A stretch of DNA of 64,000 bases from Epiperipatus broadwayi (Eukaryota; Onychophora; Udeonychophora; Euonychophora; Peripatidae). The position numbers were made by a program, and so were the translations under genes. The first letter of the stretch is position 1; each line of letters begins with the position of its first letter. The notes beneath the pieces are model-generated. The model was not told the DNA's origin. It saw nothing but the letters and a program-made list of their open reading frames with translations, and did no database searches. The stretch is taken from NCBI GenBank assembly GCA_028023455.1, contig JAQFVV010012435.1:3162001-3226000 (forward strand), written 5' to 3'. Positions 1-12,899 of this stretch are shown here, piece by piece.

Positions 1-1970
1 TACATTTATCTATGGTTCCTTGCACATAGATAAAGCAGTATACATTTAAACTAATTCTTCAGCAAGAATTCTCTTGGTGAGACAGATATAGTGCAGATTG
101 TCATCATTGAAAAAGGTATAATCAGCTAACTGTTGGTCTGCAATGATCCCCCTCTGTCTAAGATTTTATAGACTTCAGGTCAGAATACTGTTTTTATCCA
201 CATTTGTGCAGGTTAATTGCTCCATTGGAAGTTGATTCTGGCTTCATGAGAATCAAAACTCTTCCATAGTGAACTATAGAGCATCTGCTGGACTTGGCCA
301 TTTGCCTTCCTTTAGATGTTTATAAGAGCTCTCACTAAGTCTGGAAAAGCAACTCCTGCAGCTAGCTATTCTTCTAAGGCTACCAACCACTGCAGCTAAC
401 TACTTCACAAAATATTATTAGCGAGTTCTTTTATACTAACCTTTTTTTACAGTAGGGTGATAAAAATACAATAATTAAAAATAGTTTTTTTCTTATTTCT
501 TTAATCCTTTTAAAAGCAACTTTGAATTTTATCAAAGTATGATCTACAAATATTTCTAACTAGATAGTGAAATATATATGAATATTAATGAAAAGATTTC
601 AAAAACAAACCATGCTTGTTTTTAATTTCAAAATCAGAATTCAATAAAAATATTTTATTAGATCTTTTTAAATGTTTATTTATAACAAAATTTTATTTTC
701 AATTCAAAATTATTTAATTTTTTATTATGATTTTATTTTGTTCCAGGAAATGTAGAAAATATTTACAAAATTTTTGTCTGTGTTTATTTTTACTTTTGCT
801 TTCAGCTTTTTATATATTTGTGCTCACACATTATGTTATTGTGTACCATGTAGTACAACTATTACTATAGTAACAGAATAAATATGTGGGTTATGAAAGA
901 ATAGTCATGGTTTAACAATTCCCATGAATTGTGGCATATTTGTAACAAATTAAACATGAAGGTATGCTCTCCTTTTAATGCTTCACAGATTTGGGAGTCA
1001 TTTTTAGCTGAATAACTATAATGACCACGTGAAATTAAAATTTTAATACAATCTAAATTAAAATGTAGCCCAATCATTGGTCACCATTTGTAACTGAATA
1101 AAAATATACTCAGAAGCTGAACATTATCTATAAACGAATAAAATTATGAACCAATGAAGAATAATCCTAATTTATTAATGCCCTAAATTGTAACATCATT
1201 TGTAATCGAATGAAAATAATAAGCTAAGCTAAAATGAATATCAATCATTAAGTAACAATCTAACACTTAAATAAATAAAACAATAATAATAATCTTTGTT
1301 GTAACCTCATAGATTTCAATAGCATTTAGAAAGAATAGAAAACAAATAAAGATTATTTCTAGCTATCCTAAATATATAAGCATCATTTGCAATAGATTAA
1401 AGATAAATGAATAAAACTAAACATCACTATTTTATAAATAACAGTACATGCCTATTATATAAATCCCCTATAATAGAATGAAAATAATGACAAAGAATTA
1501 CTCATATATACTTGAATATTCCTCATAAATCAAGACACTGTTTATAGTAATACAAACTTGTACCAAAAGTTAAACATTATTTTTATTTCTATTTAAACAA
1601 AATAATTCATGGATGGATGAAATAGTAAGCTTAATAAGCCTTGCAAGTTTACAATAGCAATCATATCCAACAAAATATATAACTCAATAATTGATTTCTA
1701 ATTACAATTAAATAAAATAAAATATGATACTAACTCAGCTATACTATTTCTATTATTAACAAAGTCAATTATAATAAGATTAAATACTTAATAATAATAC
1801 AAATCAATTAACGTAGCATATTTTTCCATTTTAACCAACTTAAAATATTATAAAATAAAATCCTCATAGTAAATGACCTTAAGATTTTCAGTATCTAATC
1901 ATAACAATATATAAAATAAATGATAGCTACCTATTTGATACTTATTCAAATGCTATAGATGAATCTTATT
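1..1970. other. Gene-free AT-rich DNA with decayed repeats
   Basis: No coding region is recognisable. The first 420 bases are less AT-rich and share a phrase near 125-150 (aactgttggtctgcaatgat) with 11328-11345, so they probably belong to a dispersed repeat. From about 880 to 1600 short phrases such as catttgtaactgaat and gaatgaaaataat recur irregularly (near 937, 1088, 1197, 1386), as in an old degenerate tandem repeat. The stretch at 1066-1090 is the reverse complement of 40940-40970, again a dispersed repeat. The open frame at 865-1077 has no family resemblance and is treated as chance. Confidence 0.5.
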
Positions 1971-1973
1971 TAA

Positions 1974-2182
1974 ACCACTAAACATCGCATGATCACTATC
2001 TCTTACACTAGAACATAATTGTTAATAAACAAGGCAAAACTCTCCATACAGTAGTGCCACCCTGTGGGGATATTAGATGAGTAGGCACTAGATAGGGATT
2101 TTATGCACAAGCATTCTGGCATCAATTGATTACTCTGGTTGGCACAGGGTGGCACTACTGTATGGAGAGTTTTTGCCTTGTT
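1974..2182. mobile_element. Short foldback element, family 2, ribozyme-less
   Basis: Inverted arms at about 2029-2067 and 2142-2182 are nearly identical (aaggcaaaactctccataca... against ...tgtatggagagtttttgcctt). They enclose about 75 bases that include the phrase tagggattttatgcacaagc. The same terminal phrases occur in the larger family-2 foldbacks at 38607, 39001-39510 and 58186-58548. The flank 1974-2028 matches the outer arm of the 39-kb copy (ccactaaacatcacatgatc). This copy lacks the central part that carries the hammerhead-like core elsewhere, so it is an internally deleted derivative. Confidence 0.75.
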
Positions 2183-3213
2183 TAAATCTTATTTAATTAC
2201 TCTTCAGTAGCTAAATTGTTAAAAGTTTAGATTATATCTGTCAAAGCATATGAAAAATTGTTAGATATATTATAATCAAATATTAATATTAAAATTTAAT
2301 ATTTAAACTAAATTTACAATTCTCACAAATGAACTTTAAATACAAATAAAGCAAATCACTCTAACTTGTAATGGGATAAACTATATAACTATTATCAGCT
2401 TTAGAATTGAATAAGATTATGGTCTTTACAGCTATATAGTAACTTAATAAAACATTCATTTTAATCAATAATGATTTAAAATAAAAGTTGAGAATGTTTG
2501 ATTGCATCTACCTTTACTCATCTTCAATAATTATAATATTTGTACTTTAATCAATCATCAGATCAATTCATATATAATTTTATCCTGATATAATTGTTAC
2601 TTATTACTAACAAAATAATGACAATAAGTTTCTAACTGTTTTATTAATTATTTAAGAATGTCAAATCAGTTAATTTATTGCGGTATAAAATCTATACCTG
2701 GTTTGAGAATAAACATTAAATTCAATACAAAAAAACTATATGTAACTATACTTTCTTACTTATCCAGTGTTTTAATTTATGAACTATTTTGTAACTGCTT
2801 TTAATGAATTACATGGTAAGAACAATTAGTGAATATTATCTCACCCAGATATGATTAACCAATAAGTTTGTATTGTAAAATTGAATGACAACCAAACAAG
2901 TTCTACTTGTTTTAAATTAATTCAAATTTATTAACAAATTGATATAAATTAATATCAAATATGTATATATGGCAAATAAACATTTAAAATATATGCACAT
3001 GATCTGATTATACTTTATGCAATAGGTTTTCAATTGACATTAACTTCATATTTAAATAGGTGACTGTGAATCAAAGTCTACTCATAAAATGCAAAAACTA
3101 AAAATATATATTTATGTAACACAAAAGGGTTGTAGAATGTTTATACTTTCCAAAATATAACAGAGTTCAAAATATATATTCTATTTATACTTCATATAAA
3201 ATATAGTAAGTTG

Positions 3214-3250
3214 AAGTAATATATATATATATATATATATTACTTATACT

Positions 3251-3290
<40 letters not shown>
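3214..3290. repeat. (AT)n tract beside Penelope 3' end
   Basis: Two runs of alternating AT (3217-3241 and 3254-3284) are separated by a short linker. They sit about 50 bases beyond the 3' end of the minus-strand Penelope-like fragment. The second Penelope 3' fragment (24480-24600) also faces an (AT)n tract at a similar distance. Confidence 0.9.
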
Positions 3291-3291
<1 letters not shown>

Positions 3292-3339
3292 AAACTGAAT
3301 ATTTGTAAATACAGTAATTAAATAATTAAAAATTTTATC

Positions 3340-3996
3340 CACTTAGGAGCATTTTCGATTATCCCAGTAATCTTTGTCAACTAAAGCTTTGAAATGCTAA
3401 CTTTCCCATAATTCAGTGATCTTAATGTTTGCTGCTTGCCTGTTAATTAAGTCATGTTTATATTTGTACATTAGCATAGCTTCCTTTATTTTTCTTTTAT
3501 TGTTATTTTTTTCAATTTGCAATATTTTTACATTGTTAAAATTGAAGTTAAAACAATAAATACATGATTTATTATGGTCGTAAAAAACAGATGCTGAAAT
3601 ATTATTATCCACTGTGCAATTTTGTTTCAATTTCTGAACTCGTTTTAATAATAACAAGTATTCTTTAGTTCTTTTTTCCAACATACATTTAGATTCACCT
3701 ATATATCCACTGCCACACCTACATATCCTTTTATATATGACACAATTTTTATTTATAAATAAAGTTTTGCCTTTGGAGTTATTTATTAATTTGTTTAATG
3801 TAGGAGGTGTGTAAAATGCGATATCACATATACCTTTATAAATTTTCCTTATAAAATTTACTTGATAATTTGAAATATATGGGATTGATATCCATATTTT
3901 TTTTATTAACAGGAGAATCAATATTATTATTATTATTAAAAAAAATTTATTCTTATATTTTGTATTAAAATATAAGAATAAAATTATCTTCTTCAC
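3340..3996 (-). CDS. Penelope-like element C-terminus with GIY-YIG endonuclease
   Basis: An open frame of 199 codons (3397-3996) matches the C-terminal part of Penelope-like retroelement polyproteins. Residues 36-60 carry the linker that precedes the endonuclease (IPY...FIRKIYK). Residues 86-113 form the GIY-YIG domain: two cysteines (92, 94), GYIGES at 97-102, arginine 109. Residues 140-199 hold the usual tail (DHN, VKILQIEKN, KIKEAM, HDLINRQ, ELWES). The position that is normally His after the conserved Arg reads Tyr (KEY, 111-113). Residues 18-35 are a run of Ile and Leu, probably junk added by reading upstream of the true junction. The reverse transcriptase is absent immediately upstream, so this is a 5'-truncated copy. 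The family nicks target DNA for retrotransposition; this copy cannot be autonomous. Confidence 0.85.
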
Positions 3997-4400
3997 AATG
4001 AGAACTTGTTGGGGACAAATCTAAATTATCTGCATTTAGTACTTTTCATTATAACTAACTATTCTTGTCACTGTCTCTAATATTCCATTAATCTCCATCA
4101 TAGTACTTTTCCATCTTTTATTTATAATAAATAGAAAACTTCATTTGGCTTCCAAAATATGTGCTCTACTTAATATTGAATTGTCTATTCACTTTTTCTT
4201 CTAATTTCATGCAGTCCAAAATTGTCCAATTTAATATTAGATAGTTCCTCCTTCAATTTGAGCAATATTTCTTTATTTGAAACCGAATTGCAGTTGTAAA
4301 TATTTAAATAAAAGATCATTATCAAATGGTAGATTAGATTTACAATAAGGAAAATTCTTAGCATATTCGTCTTCAGCCAGCAACTACTGCTTTGGTTGAT
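3997..4400 (-). pseudogene. Possible degraded upstream part of the same Penelope copy
   Basis: On the minus strand this stretch gives interrupted peptides (for example around 4260-4370) whose composition resembles the Penelope region between reverse transcriptase and endonuclease. Stops and frame changes are frequent and no catalytic motif is visible. It is assigned only because it is contiguous with the endonuclease fragment. Confidence 0.3.
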
Positions 4401-5004
4401 GACTTTAAAGACTCCTGGGTATGAGGTTTAAAATTTAATTTTGTCTATCGTGATTGTCAATATCTATTTTTTAAAAAATTCATTAATATAAACATGCATT
4501 CTGCCTCCAAAAAATCTTAATTTTAGTTAAAAACTATGATGAAGGCAAATAAAAAATATGCCATGATGTTTTTTTGATCTTAAATTCGGAAGTAAAAAGC
4601 CAGTAAACTCACAACATTAGTTGATATCTAGAGATCGTATGTTGTATGAATAATTATATATTACTTCAAGGACAAAATCCTACAAGTATATATACAACTC
4701 GTACTATAAAAACATGCAAGGATTAAAGAATAAATGAACGAAAAAGACAGAGTATTTTTTAATAATTTATTATAAATAAAAGCACTATAAGACTATAGAA
4801 TATAGAAAGGAATAGTTTTATGAAAGTGTTATCTTCATTTAAATATAGTTTTGTTAAAAATATATAATTTCTCTACTTATAAATTGATTCTCATCTTTTA
4901 CAAAGCTATCAACTTTCTTCTTTAATAAACTCATATAAAAAAATAAAAAAACCAATTATCGAAAGAAATAATTTCGCTTCTAGTGATACTATATATATAT
5001 ATAT

Positions 5005-5041
5005 TGAAACTTAAGATTCGAATACGAATCTTACTGTTTCA
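5005..5041 (-). repeat. 37-bp remnant of the 3' LTR
   Basis: Identical to 9923-9959, the first 37 bases of the 5' LTR. The sequence is itself a near-palindrome (arms AAGATTCG and CGAATCTT around AATA) and has TG...CA ends. A deletion between the GTTTCA at LTR positions 32-37 and the terminal GTTTCA would leave exactly this remnant followed by the target-site duplication, which is what is seen. The left flank is an AT repeat. Confidence 0.75.
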
Positions 5042-5519
5042 TTTCCCTGTACTTCCTGTGAACAATTAAGGAAGGACAAAGGAGGCAAGAAAGAGAAAAA
5101 AAAATTTACATTACATAATTTAAATACGAAAAAATTATTATTTTTGTTTACAGATATATTGAAATATAGAAAGCAGAGATTACATGAAGCAATGAACAAT
5201 TTATATACCCGGATCTAGAATTTATAGTTTAATTAAAATGGCCTAATTTGGCTGTGTCTGGTTAAAATCATAGTAATAATTAGTTAAACTGAATGTATAT
5301 ATATATATATAAATTCTTAGAATAGGATTAGTTAGTATAATATAAAAAAATTTTTTTAAGAGTAATAGTAATTAAAACAATAATAATAATATATATATAT
5401 AATAAAATTTCTATCTAAAACCCTATTTGACTAAAGTACAACCCATTCAACCAAGTTCATTATATCAAGTTCATTTTAATATTTTCATATACGTTTAATC
5501 CGTCCTAAGAGTCTAATAT

Positions 5520-6647
5520 GTTTACAACCCCGGGTTGGGTGGATAATACCGATCTCTTGTCATCGATGACTGCGGCTTTGGGTTTTTTAATTTTTGCCCT
5601 CTATCAGGTGGTTCTTTAGCCCAATGGTTCAAATCCAAGGTAGTGAGAAATTCAATCATTTCTTCGATGTCTTTTATCCGACTACCTGCCATTAATTATT
5701 GGATGGTTAGCGGCATACTACGCTGGATGGTCCCTATGATGTGTGAATCCGAAAAGGCGAATGTTGTAAGGGATTTAAACCGGTTCGTTTGGCGGAGGAA
5801 AAACTGTGTGTGCGTTCCTTGGGGTATTGTCCCATATTTTTCCTGGCAGAGTGTATTGTAGATACCGCTTTGACACTCGTTGCTCCAGTAATGCTTCATT
5901 AACGCATCTTTGTATTTTTCTATGGTTTTAGGCTTCCATCTCACTATATTCCACCAGTCCTTGGCAGATCCCTGTAGATGGTAACTGGCTATTGCTATCT
6001 GCTGATCCGGCCCTGTCTTATGAACTTGGAAGAACTTTTGCAAGCTCTCTAAGTGGGCTTGAGGATTTTTTCCTATCTCCCCTCTAAAGATTTTGATGTG
6101 GATCATCTTTGCTAAATAGCTTTGGTGTCCAGTGTCCATCTTCATCTTTTCTTTAATGTTGACTTTCTTCTCCGGTTCTTGTGGGCCTTCATCGGCTGGA
6201 ATGAGGTTTCTTTGCTCATCACACTTTTTCATATTTAGTACACTACCTGCTTGCCCTTCAACTATCATCGGTTCATCTGATCTCTCCGACTTCCTTTCCT
6301 TTTCCATATCTTTAATGTCTTCTTCCTTTTTACTAGCTGGGGATATTCCAAAATGTTCATTTATGGCTTCTAACTCTCTCCACATAATGTCTTTAAATTC
6401 CTGATATTCTCTAACTCTTATCTTTTCTTCTTCTTGTCTGTTTTGATTCTTCATCTCTTCTTTTTTTCATTTTCTCCTTATACATTTTCTTCATTTCTTG
6501 CATATTCTGTCTGAGTATTTCCTCAATGAACTTGAAATTAAAGTCCATTGATCCTCTGTATTGTTGCGGAGCTTTCCTTCGCTCGGGTGTCGACTCCGAA
6601 GTTTCAGATAAATCTTCTTGCTGTATATCAATATTTTCTGATTCCAT
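5520..6647 (-). pseudogene. Retrotransposon gag, broken
   Basis: Two overlapping frames (6411-6647, 78 codons; 5696-6454, 252 codons) form one gag interrupted by a frame change inside a poly-lysine/arginine stretch. In the 252-codon frame, residues 117-200 match the Retrotrans_gag family: F123-x-G125, P131, L137-x2-FF, IAIASYHLQG (153-162), then the diagnostic A-x-D-WW at 164-168. An in-frame TAA at about 5693-5695 is followed by more same-frame coding that stops near 5520, just where a zinc knuckle would be expected; none is visible. The protein would assemble the intracellular particle of an LTR retrotransposon. The frame change lies in a homopolymer and could be a sequencing error. Confidence 0.8.
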
Positions 6648-7444
6648 TTTCTTAATATGATTTTTTTTATACTACTAGCATTTGACTACTCCCCACCGGT
6701 ATATTGGCCCTATAAGACTCTTTTGCTGCCCTCACCTACTCTACATTGCCCTATCTCTATATTGCTGCGTTTAACATATTTAACATATATATTATAGCGA
6801 ACTACTGGTTACGCGTATAATAAGCCACTGCTGTCTATGATATATATATTTATACTTTAACAAAATGTTTACTATTAACATATATAACAAGCTTCTGCTG
6901 TCTATGCTATATATATAACGGTGTTTTAATAAAAAAAATTCAATGCTACATTGCTTTCTCATTTAGCGACTGATTACTTTTTTTTTTTGACATATATATA
7001 ATATTTCATTAGATCCGGGTATTTTCATTCCTTCTTAAATTACACACACATCTCTGCTTTCCTTAAATTTGTTATTACGCCTGCTGTCCTTTCATTTACT
7101 CGACCCACATTATTTCACTCGATTTATTTTTTTTTCATTATTTTTATCAAAACAAAATCGTATATATATAGAATAATTAGCTAACTTGAGTAACGAATGC
7201 TAAAAGGAATTTATATGCATTATATTTTGCTCAGGGTATATATGGGTTTTTTGTATCGAAAGCTCCACGTTGGAAAGCGCCAAACGCTAAAAAAAAAATT
7301 TAACTATGTAACAGTCAGAAAACGTGTGACTCGTAAACATAATGCAGAATTCAACCACCATACAGAACAGCAGCACCATCAAGTAGCGAAGCCACCCGTG
7401 GTACTGAGTTCGAACATAGTTTATCGGTTCCACAATACAATCCA

Positions 7445-9959
7445 TGAAACAACGCATCTGATGTGACATTAGTAAATATTTCCTTAGGCACGGTGGTCAG
7501 GGATATGCAAGAGATTCATGATTTTATTCTCGAGTTAGCCAATAATCAAACTAATATTAATTAAACATTCATGTTTACATAATCGAGGAAATATTATATA
7601 GAATGGGTATCAAATAAATGAAACGTAACTGCAGACATATAGTTTAAAATTATTTATTAATACATTTTAATAAAACAATAATTTACTAATAATATTTTGT
7701 GGATTCAAAGCTTCAGTAGCGGGATTTGCGACATGATTATATTTTAAAGAATACATTTATTTATTTAGACATTATTTTATATTGAGGACTTCAGTAGCGG
7801 TATTTCCGATACTGTAATGTTTACAAAAGGAATACATTTATTTGTTTAGACATTATTTTATCTTGAGGATTCAGTAGCGGTATTTCCGATACTGTAAAGT
7901 TTATAAAAGGAATTCACTTATTTGAAGGCATAATCTAGCTACCTAAAATTCCCGAGTAAGTATTTCTAATGCATGCCTTGGGGAATTTATACCTTTACAA
8001 TGCAAGAGTCTAAAGTAAGATTTAAGAGTGGTGGCAGACATATATTTATTTAATTAAACTATTTATTTTATGACTAAGGGCAAACATTTATTTGAGAGTG
8101 AATTATGGAGATAATGCAGAGGCGGAGTGATATATAGAATAATAAAACTAAGTAAAGGAACATGTGGTACACATTAGAAAGGCGATATGAAATGGCAGTA
8201 TATTGAAACTGCAATGCCACGAATGAGTGTATAAGACTGTCGGGCTGGTCTTTGACTTGGCTCGACAAAGTAAGGTGTCACATAAGCATAACCAGGGACA
8301 AGCGGTCCATGTTGCAGTTTTGCTGGCTGGCTGCATGATGTTGTCAAGTCCTACGGGAGCACCCATTATGCCCGCTTGTGTAGGATGACTGGGGTTAATT
8401 TCAACCCTGAAGAATTCGGAAATTCCACGGCAGAATGGGTCATCGCATCTCTAAAACGTAACACATGTATACTGTATAAACGATTAAGATAAGATTTAAA
8501 TAGATTTCTAATTCGGCCCTACATCATCAACATTTACTAAAGAACATTGGTGACTCTCAAAGAAATGTAATTTTCTGGAATTATTCATGATGATTTAATA
8601 AATACGAAACATATATAAATTGGGAATTATTATAACTAATATGTCAGCCATTTGCGAGTTAGTAGACCCCTGCATTACAATAAATGATGCATTGAATGCG
8701 TGTCAATTTATATGAAAGTTAAGTTAGTTATGAAAGCAAATATTAATGAAAATTTGACACGCATTCATTGTTCCAAGCGATCATAGATTTAAACTTTGAA
8801 AATTGAGACAATTATGAGCATGCAATAATTAAATAATAACTATAGATAGAATGTAGATTTGAGAAATACGCACCCAAGAAAGAAGTGAGGTAAGCTAGAT
8901 TATTAGAGAAATTTACATATTAAATTAATTATTCAATTTTAGTTATACAAATGATAGTTTCTACATTTTATAATTTAGATAAGTAATATGAAGAATAGCT
9001 ATAGCATGTTATTAGAGTACTCTAGAGTTTGAACACAGACAGGTATCTGTTTTATAGGAAGTTTTCTGATTCCATTAGTTTAGCAGCAAAAGTTCACGAG
9101 TTGCAATTCTTTCTTGTATTTAGATATTTCATTTACTTTCACAGCAGCAGCAGCAGCTTTCTCATTTATTTTAGGCAGCAGATCTTCATGGTGAATTTAT
9201 AATGGGCAATGGAAAGTTCGGCATCCGATAGGCCATCTCCCGATGGAGAATAATCTAGGTGCTTTACTCGGTCATACCTTGGCAGGAAAAAATTATTTTT
9301 ATATTTATGGAGACTCTCAGTGATCGAGAGCAAAGCTAAAGTTTAAGTGAATGTCTCCCTGGTCTAAGATGGCCTCTTTTCTTATCTTGATCTCTCACAT
9401 TTTTGTTAAGATATTTTTAGGTTCTACTTAATCTGCCCTGAGGATAATCAATGCATTTTGTTGGTTTTAATTAAAGAAAGCTGCCATTCTATTGTTTACA
9501 TTTTACATTTACTAATTACATTTTGGGAAATTTTTCTTTAATTAATATTATCTATCACTGACCGATGCTTTTAAATTTCAAAAACAAAAAGGGAACATAA
9601 GATTATTTTAACTTTTAATTAAATATTACATCAGATATTTTTAGAATTATTATTAAACGAAATTTAAACAAAGCAATAAATACAAACTTTATAATCCAAA
9701 ATAAATGATTAAAATTATACAAAATTATATAACTAAAAGAAATCTAAATTATATTATTTTATCCCTATTTATTGCCTTTAATTTGAGATTGAAATGTGTG
9801 CGTGTTTATGCTGAATTCTACATATATTTATACATTTTTGATATTGCTACACACACAACTCGATACCAAAAAGTTTAAATTTGGGCGGGATAGACCGGTC
9901 AGTGAGAGACGACAGAAAAAGGTGAAACTTAAGATTCGAATACGAATCTTACTGTTTCA
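7445..9959 (-). repeat. 5' LTR of element 1 (2.5 kb)
   Basis: Bounded by TGAAAC (minus strand, at 9959) and GTTTCA (ending at 7445), with the primer-binding site adjoining. It contains a stretch of higher GC at about 8230-8450, a CAG run at 9142-9157 and an internal tandem repeat at 7700-7922. At 2515 bases it is long for an LTR. The small open frames inside (7197-7469, 8074-8366) have no recognisable product. Confidence 0.65.
7700..7922. repeat. Three-copy tandem repeat, about 80-bp period
   Basis: The phrase cagtagcgg starts at 7713, 7792 and 7872. Copies 2 and 3 are near-identical (gaggattcagtagcggtatt then tccgatactgtaa), copy 1 is diverged. The repeat lies inside the 5' LTR of element 1. 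Confidence 0.85.
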
Positions 9960-10679
9960 ATACATATATTAAAAATTCTGAAAATTAACAATATTTTTCT
10001 TTAAAAGCATACAAAAAAATGTATTTTTTATATTTATAAAATTTTAAAACTATTCTTATTCTAGTAAGTAAGTTATATAGTACTAGTCGCTCATCGTATA
10101 ACATTTGAGCACCATGTCTACTTTTACTCAGTAAAATCTATATTTCAAAAATAATTCAAATATTATCAGTCTACTGCAGTATAAAATCTCTATAACGTTA
10201 ATCCAGTTTATCTCATTCATTAGTCCCTTTTTGTCCAGATCATACAAACAAGCATCTTTATTTTATTTATCTTCCATGTCGTTTCTTTCTGGATCATTTA
10301 CGACCTCGTGGGATCCAATTTGACAGTGCATATTTTTAATGTTAAAAATAAAGATTATTGTAGTCTAGATTTTTCCAGATAATATTTATAAAAATTATAA
10401 GCGTTTTTTATGAAATGATAAAACATATGTCTGCAATGTTTTGAGCCATTTTCCTACATTTGGAAAAATGAATAATCACTATAGTACATATTTAGGTCTC
10501 CATCTTCTATAAGTTGCCTAGAAACAGCCAATTATTTATTAACATAACAACACTAGTTTTATTTATTACCAATAATATGTTCAAATTAGTGGTGTGTTTA
10601 ATGCAATCCTATTTACAATGACCTAAGATTAATATACCAAGAATTTTGCTTACAATAGACATGAAATTTCTACTGATTG
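9960..10679. other. AT-rich DNA, nothing recognised
   Basis: No open frame of note and no repeat shared with the rest of the window that I can see. Confidence 0.5.
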
Positions 10680-10985
10680 TTGCCTTTGGCAGGATGGATG
10701 ACTTGATTAGTGAATTACCCCAAAAATTCAATACTCACTCAAGAATCTAAGGTTCGATGTTCAATTTCCATGCTAGTTCTGTCACTGGTCAGGCCAGCAA
10801 CACCTGAAGAAGAGGGAGAATAATCCTTCCAAAATGTTGTGCATATACTAACCTGTTTGACGTGCTATTACCAACAGTTGAGTGTATTTAGAATAGTTAA
10901 ATAAAATTAATTTTTTGTAAAGACATTCAATACTCATACCAGATGGTGGAAATAATCCAAACAATAAAGACAACTAAAACAGTAT
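10680..10985 (+). repeat. Dispersed repeat family 4, hammerhead-like relic
   Basis: Shares long phrases with 43030-43235 (cacctgaagaagag..., gcatatactaacctgtt, gacattcaatactc, accttcaggacaac) and, in inverted form, with 58640-58970. At 10804-10810 CTGAAGA is followed by arms aggg and cctt and then AAAATG, where a hammerhead would need GAAA. It may be a decayed ribozyme, but G12 is lost in both copies seen, so the function call is weak. Confidence 0.5.
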
Positions 10986-11215
10986 CATCACAAACCTTCA
11001 GGACAACAATATGTATTAATAGTGTCATATATATGTTATTAATTTAAATGTTATTAAAACTTCATATGCTATCTATAGTATTTTCTAAATTTCTAAACAT
11101 TTTTTAATGATGAACAAAATTAAATAATCTCCATACATGTGTTTGGGTTTCAACTTTATCAGGTAATGATTAAAAGTTTAGAAAATATCATTGATAGATG
11201 GTGCATAAAATTACC

Positions 11216-11402
11216 TTCAACTGATGTATTAGTCCAGGTTTCATCTTATCTTTATCGGATTTAACGACCATCATCATTCACGGGTCTGTATCTGCTATTA
11301 GCTATGTGTTATCTAATCTTACATCTGTTGGTCTGTAATGATGAATACTAAATCAAGTCAAAATAGGATGAAATCTGGACTAAATCATTAGTTGATGACA
11401 AG
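11216..11402. mobile_element. Foldback element
   Basis: Inverted arms at about 11217-11252 and 11366-11402 (ttagtccaggtttcatctta against gatgaaatctggactaaatc). The centre holds a second inverted pair (gaccatcatcattca against tgtaatgatgaata). No coding frame and no convincing ribozyme core. Part of the centre (ctgttggtctgtaatgatga) is shared with the first 150 bases of the window. Confidence 0.7.
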
Positions 11403-12860
11403 TTGAAATATAACAGACTTAATATGTTCGATTGATTATATAAATGCACTACCAATAAAATATTTATTAAAATATACAACAGCATATTTTGTTTATGCAT
11501 AAGCATGTTTGGATGATAATATATATGTCACATGTGAAGTTACCTAATATTAACACATATGTTGATACTATTTCGACATTCCAAATTGTACAGAAATTAA
11601 ATTCTTTCATATTTAAACATTTTAATTAATTTTCATGTAAGACTGTCCTATAAATATTTTCAAAAAAAAAAATTAAGAAATACAATAAGAAAAAAAATGG
11701 GAAATTTAATGTATGGTATTACTGTTACTAACTTTTTCTATTAAGTTAAAAAATTTGATGATATTAAGCGTCAGAGCTTTGTAATAATAAACTTATAAAA
11801 TTTATTAGAACTCATGGATTAGTATCAACAGATTCCTGAGTTGTTCAAGACGACATGCTTTTATAATTTAATTTCGTACAGACAAGAAATATCTATATCT
11901 AGGCTTTTTTTTACTTTTGATTAACTTGATATTTTAAGTGCGGTTGAACTAATTTCTAATCCAGGAAAATTGCAAAAGTTTGTAATTAAGATAACAAAAT
12001 AAAGGTAATAATTATTAGTAATTACAGTGTTTCGTAACGATAAGATAATTTATTTTAAAATACTGCTTATGTCAACAAAGTATTTTAAAATTAAAAGGTC
12101 ACTGAATAAAGATCATATAGTGTTTAGATTACTATGTAAGTGATAATGTTATACAATTTGATTAACTTTACACAAAAACTTCTTTTATTGCAAGAGGTGA
12201 CTCACTGTTGATTTTGATGTTATTAATATGTTTGTCTAAATTCAATTTTAAAAGAAAATCAAAAAATAATTTTGAAAAACTCTATCATATAAATTGTGAA
12301 ACAATTACAAAAAAAAAAACTATTTTTTTTTTAAATCATAAATATGTTGAATGTCGCAATATTTGAAATTAATTTAATATACATAACTATATTCTATTAA
12401 CTGTACTTAGTATAATTTTTTAATACATGGCAATTTATATATATATATTAGTGCTTCAATGTGAACAGAAATAGCATCTACCCATTGTGAGATGTTTTTA
12501 AATTACAAATACTGCATGTCTGTAAATTTGATTTCGATATAAGTACATAATCATAGTATTAAGTAGAAAATTAGATAACATTTCTGACAGTAAGATTAAG
12601 ATATTTAAACTTCTAAATTTCCTAATGATTGGAAGTTTTTCAATAAATATATATTTGTTGAGAGGGTTAGAGTTATATTCTTTCTTTTTAGGTCAATACC
12701 TTATGAGGTTGTAGAATGTAATTTAGAAACATTGTGAATTAATTTGATTGGTGGTATAGAATTTTTAAAATTCTAACTATAAAGGTTGGTAGTCATCTGA
12801 TAAGCTAGGTGACCGTATCTTATATATACACACACACACATTACCAAATTAAAAAAAACT
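11403..12860. other. AT-rich DNA, nothing recognised
   Basis: Contains A and T homopolymers (for example 11660-11695, 12310-12332) and a short CA run at 12829-12840. No gene or shared repeat is visible. Confidence 0.5.
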
Positions 12861-12899
12861 ACTTTGTGTTTAAAAATCACAGTTTTAAATATTATATAT

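Larger units (their letters stand above)
5005..9959 (-). mobile_element. LTR retrotransposon 1, gag only, collapsed 3' LTR
   Basis: On the minus strand the 5' LTR runs from 9959 to 7445. It begins TGAAAC and ends GTTTCA, and is followed at once by a TGG primer-binding site (7444-7425). A leader of about 800 bases precedes gag, which starts at 6647. The internal region ends with a purine-rich tract (5057-5042, AGGAAGTACAGGGAAA) directly before TGAAAC at 5041. From there only 37 bases of 3' LTR remain (5041-5005). The flanks are GTAT on the 5' side and ATAT on the 3' side, a 4-base duplication with one mismatch. No protease, reverse transcriptase or integrase is present, so the element is non-autonomous or internally deleted. 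Confidence 0.75.

Noticed and set aside
5643-6404. Plus-strand frames opposite gag
   Set aside because: They are antisense shadows of the gag frame, which has the diagnostic WW motif on the minus strand.
10804-10835. Family-4 CTGAAGA motif as an active hammerhead
   Set aside because: Both copies (10.8 and 43.06 kb) lack G12 of the GAAA box and no stem I partner is clear; kept only as a relic.
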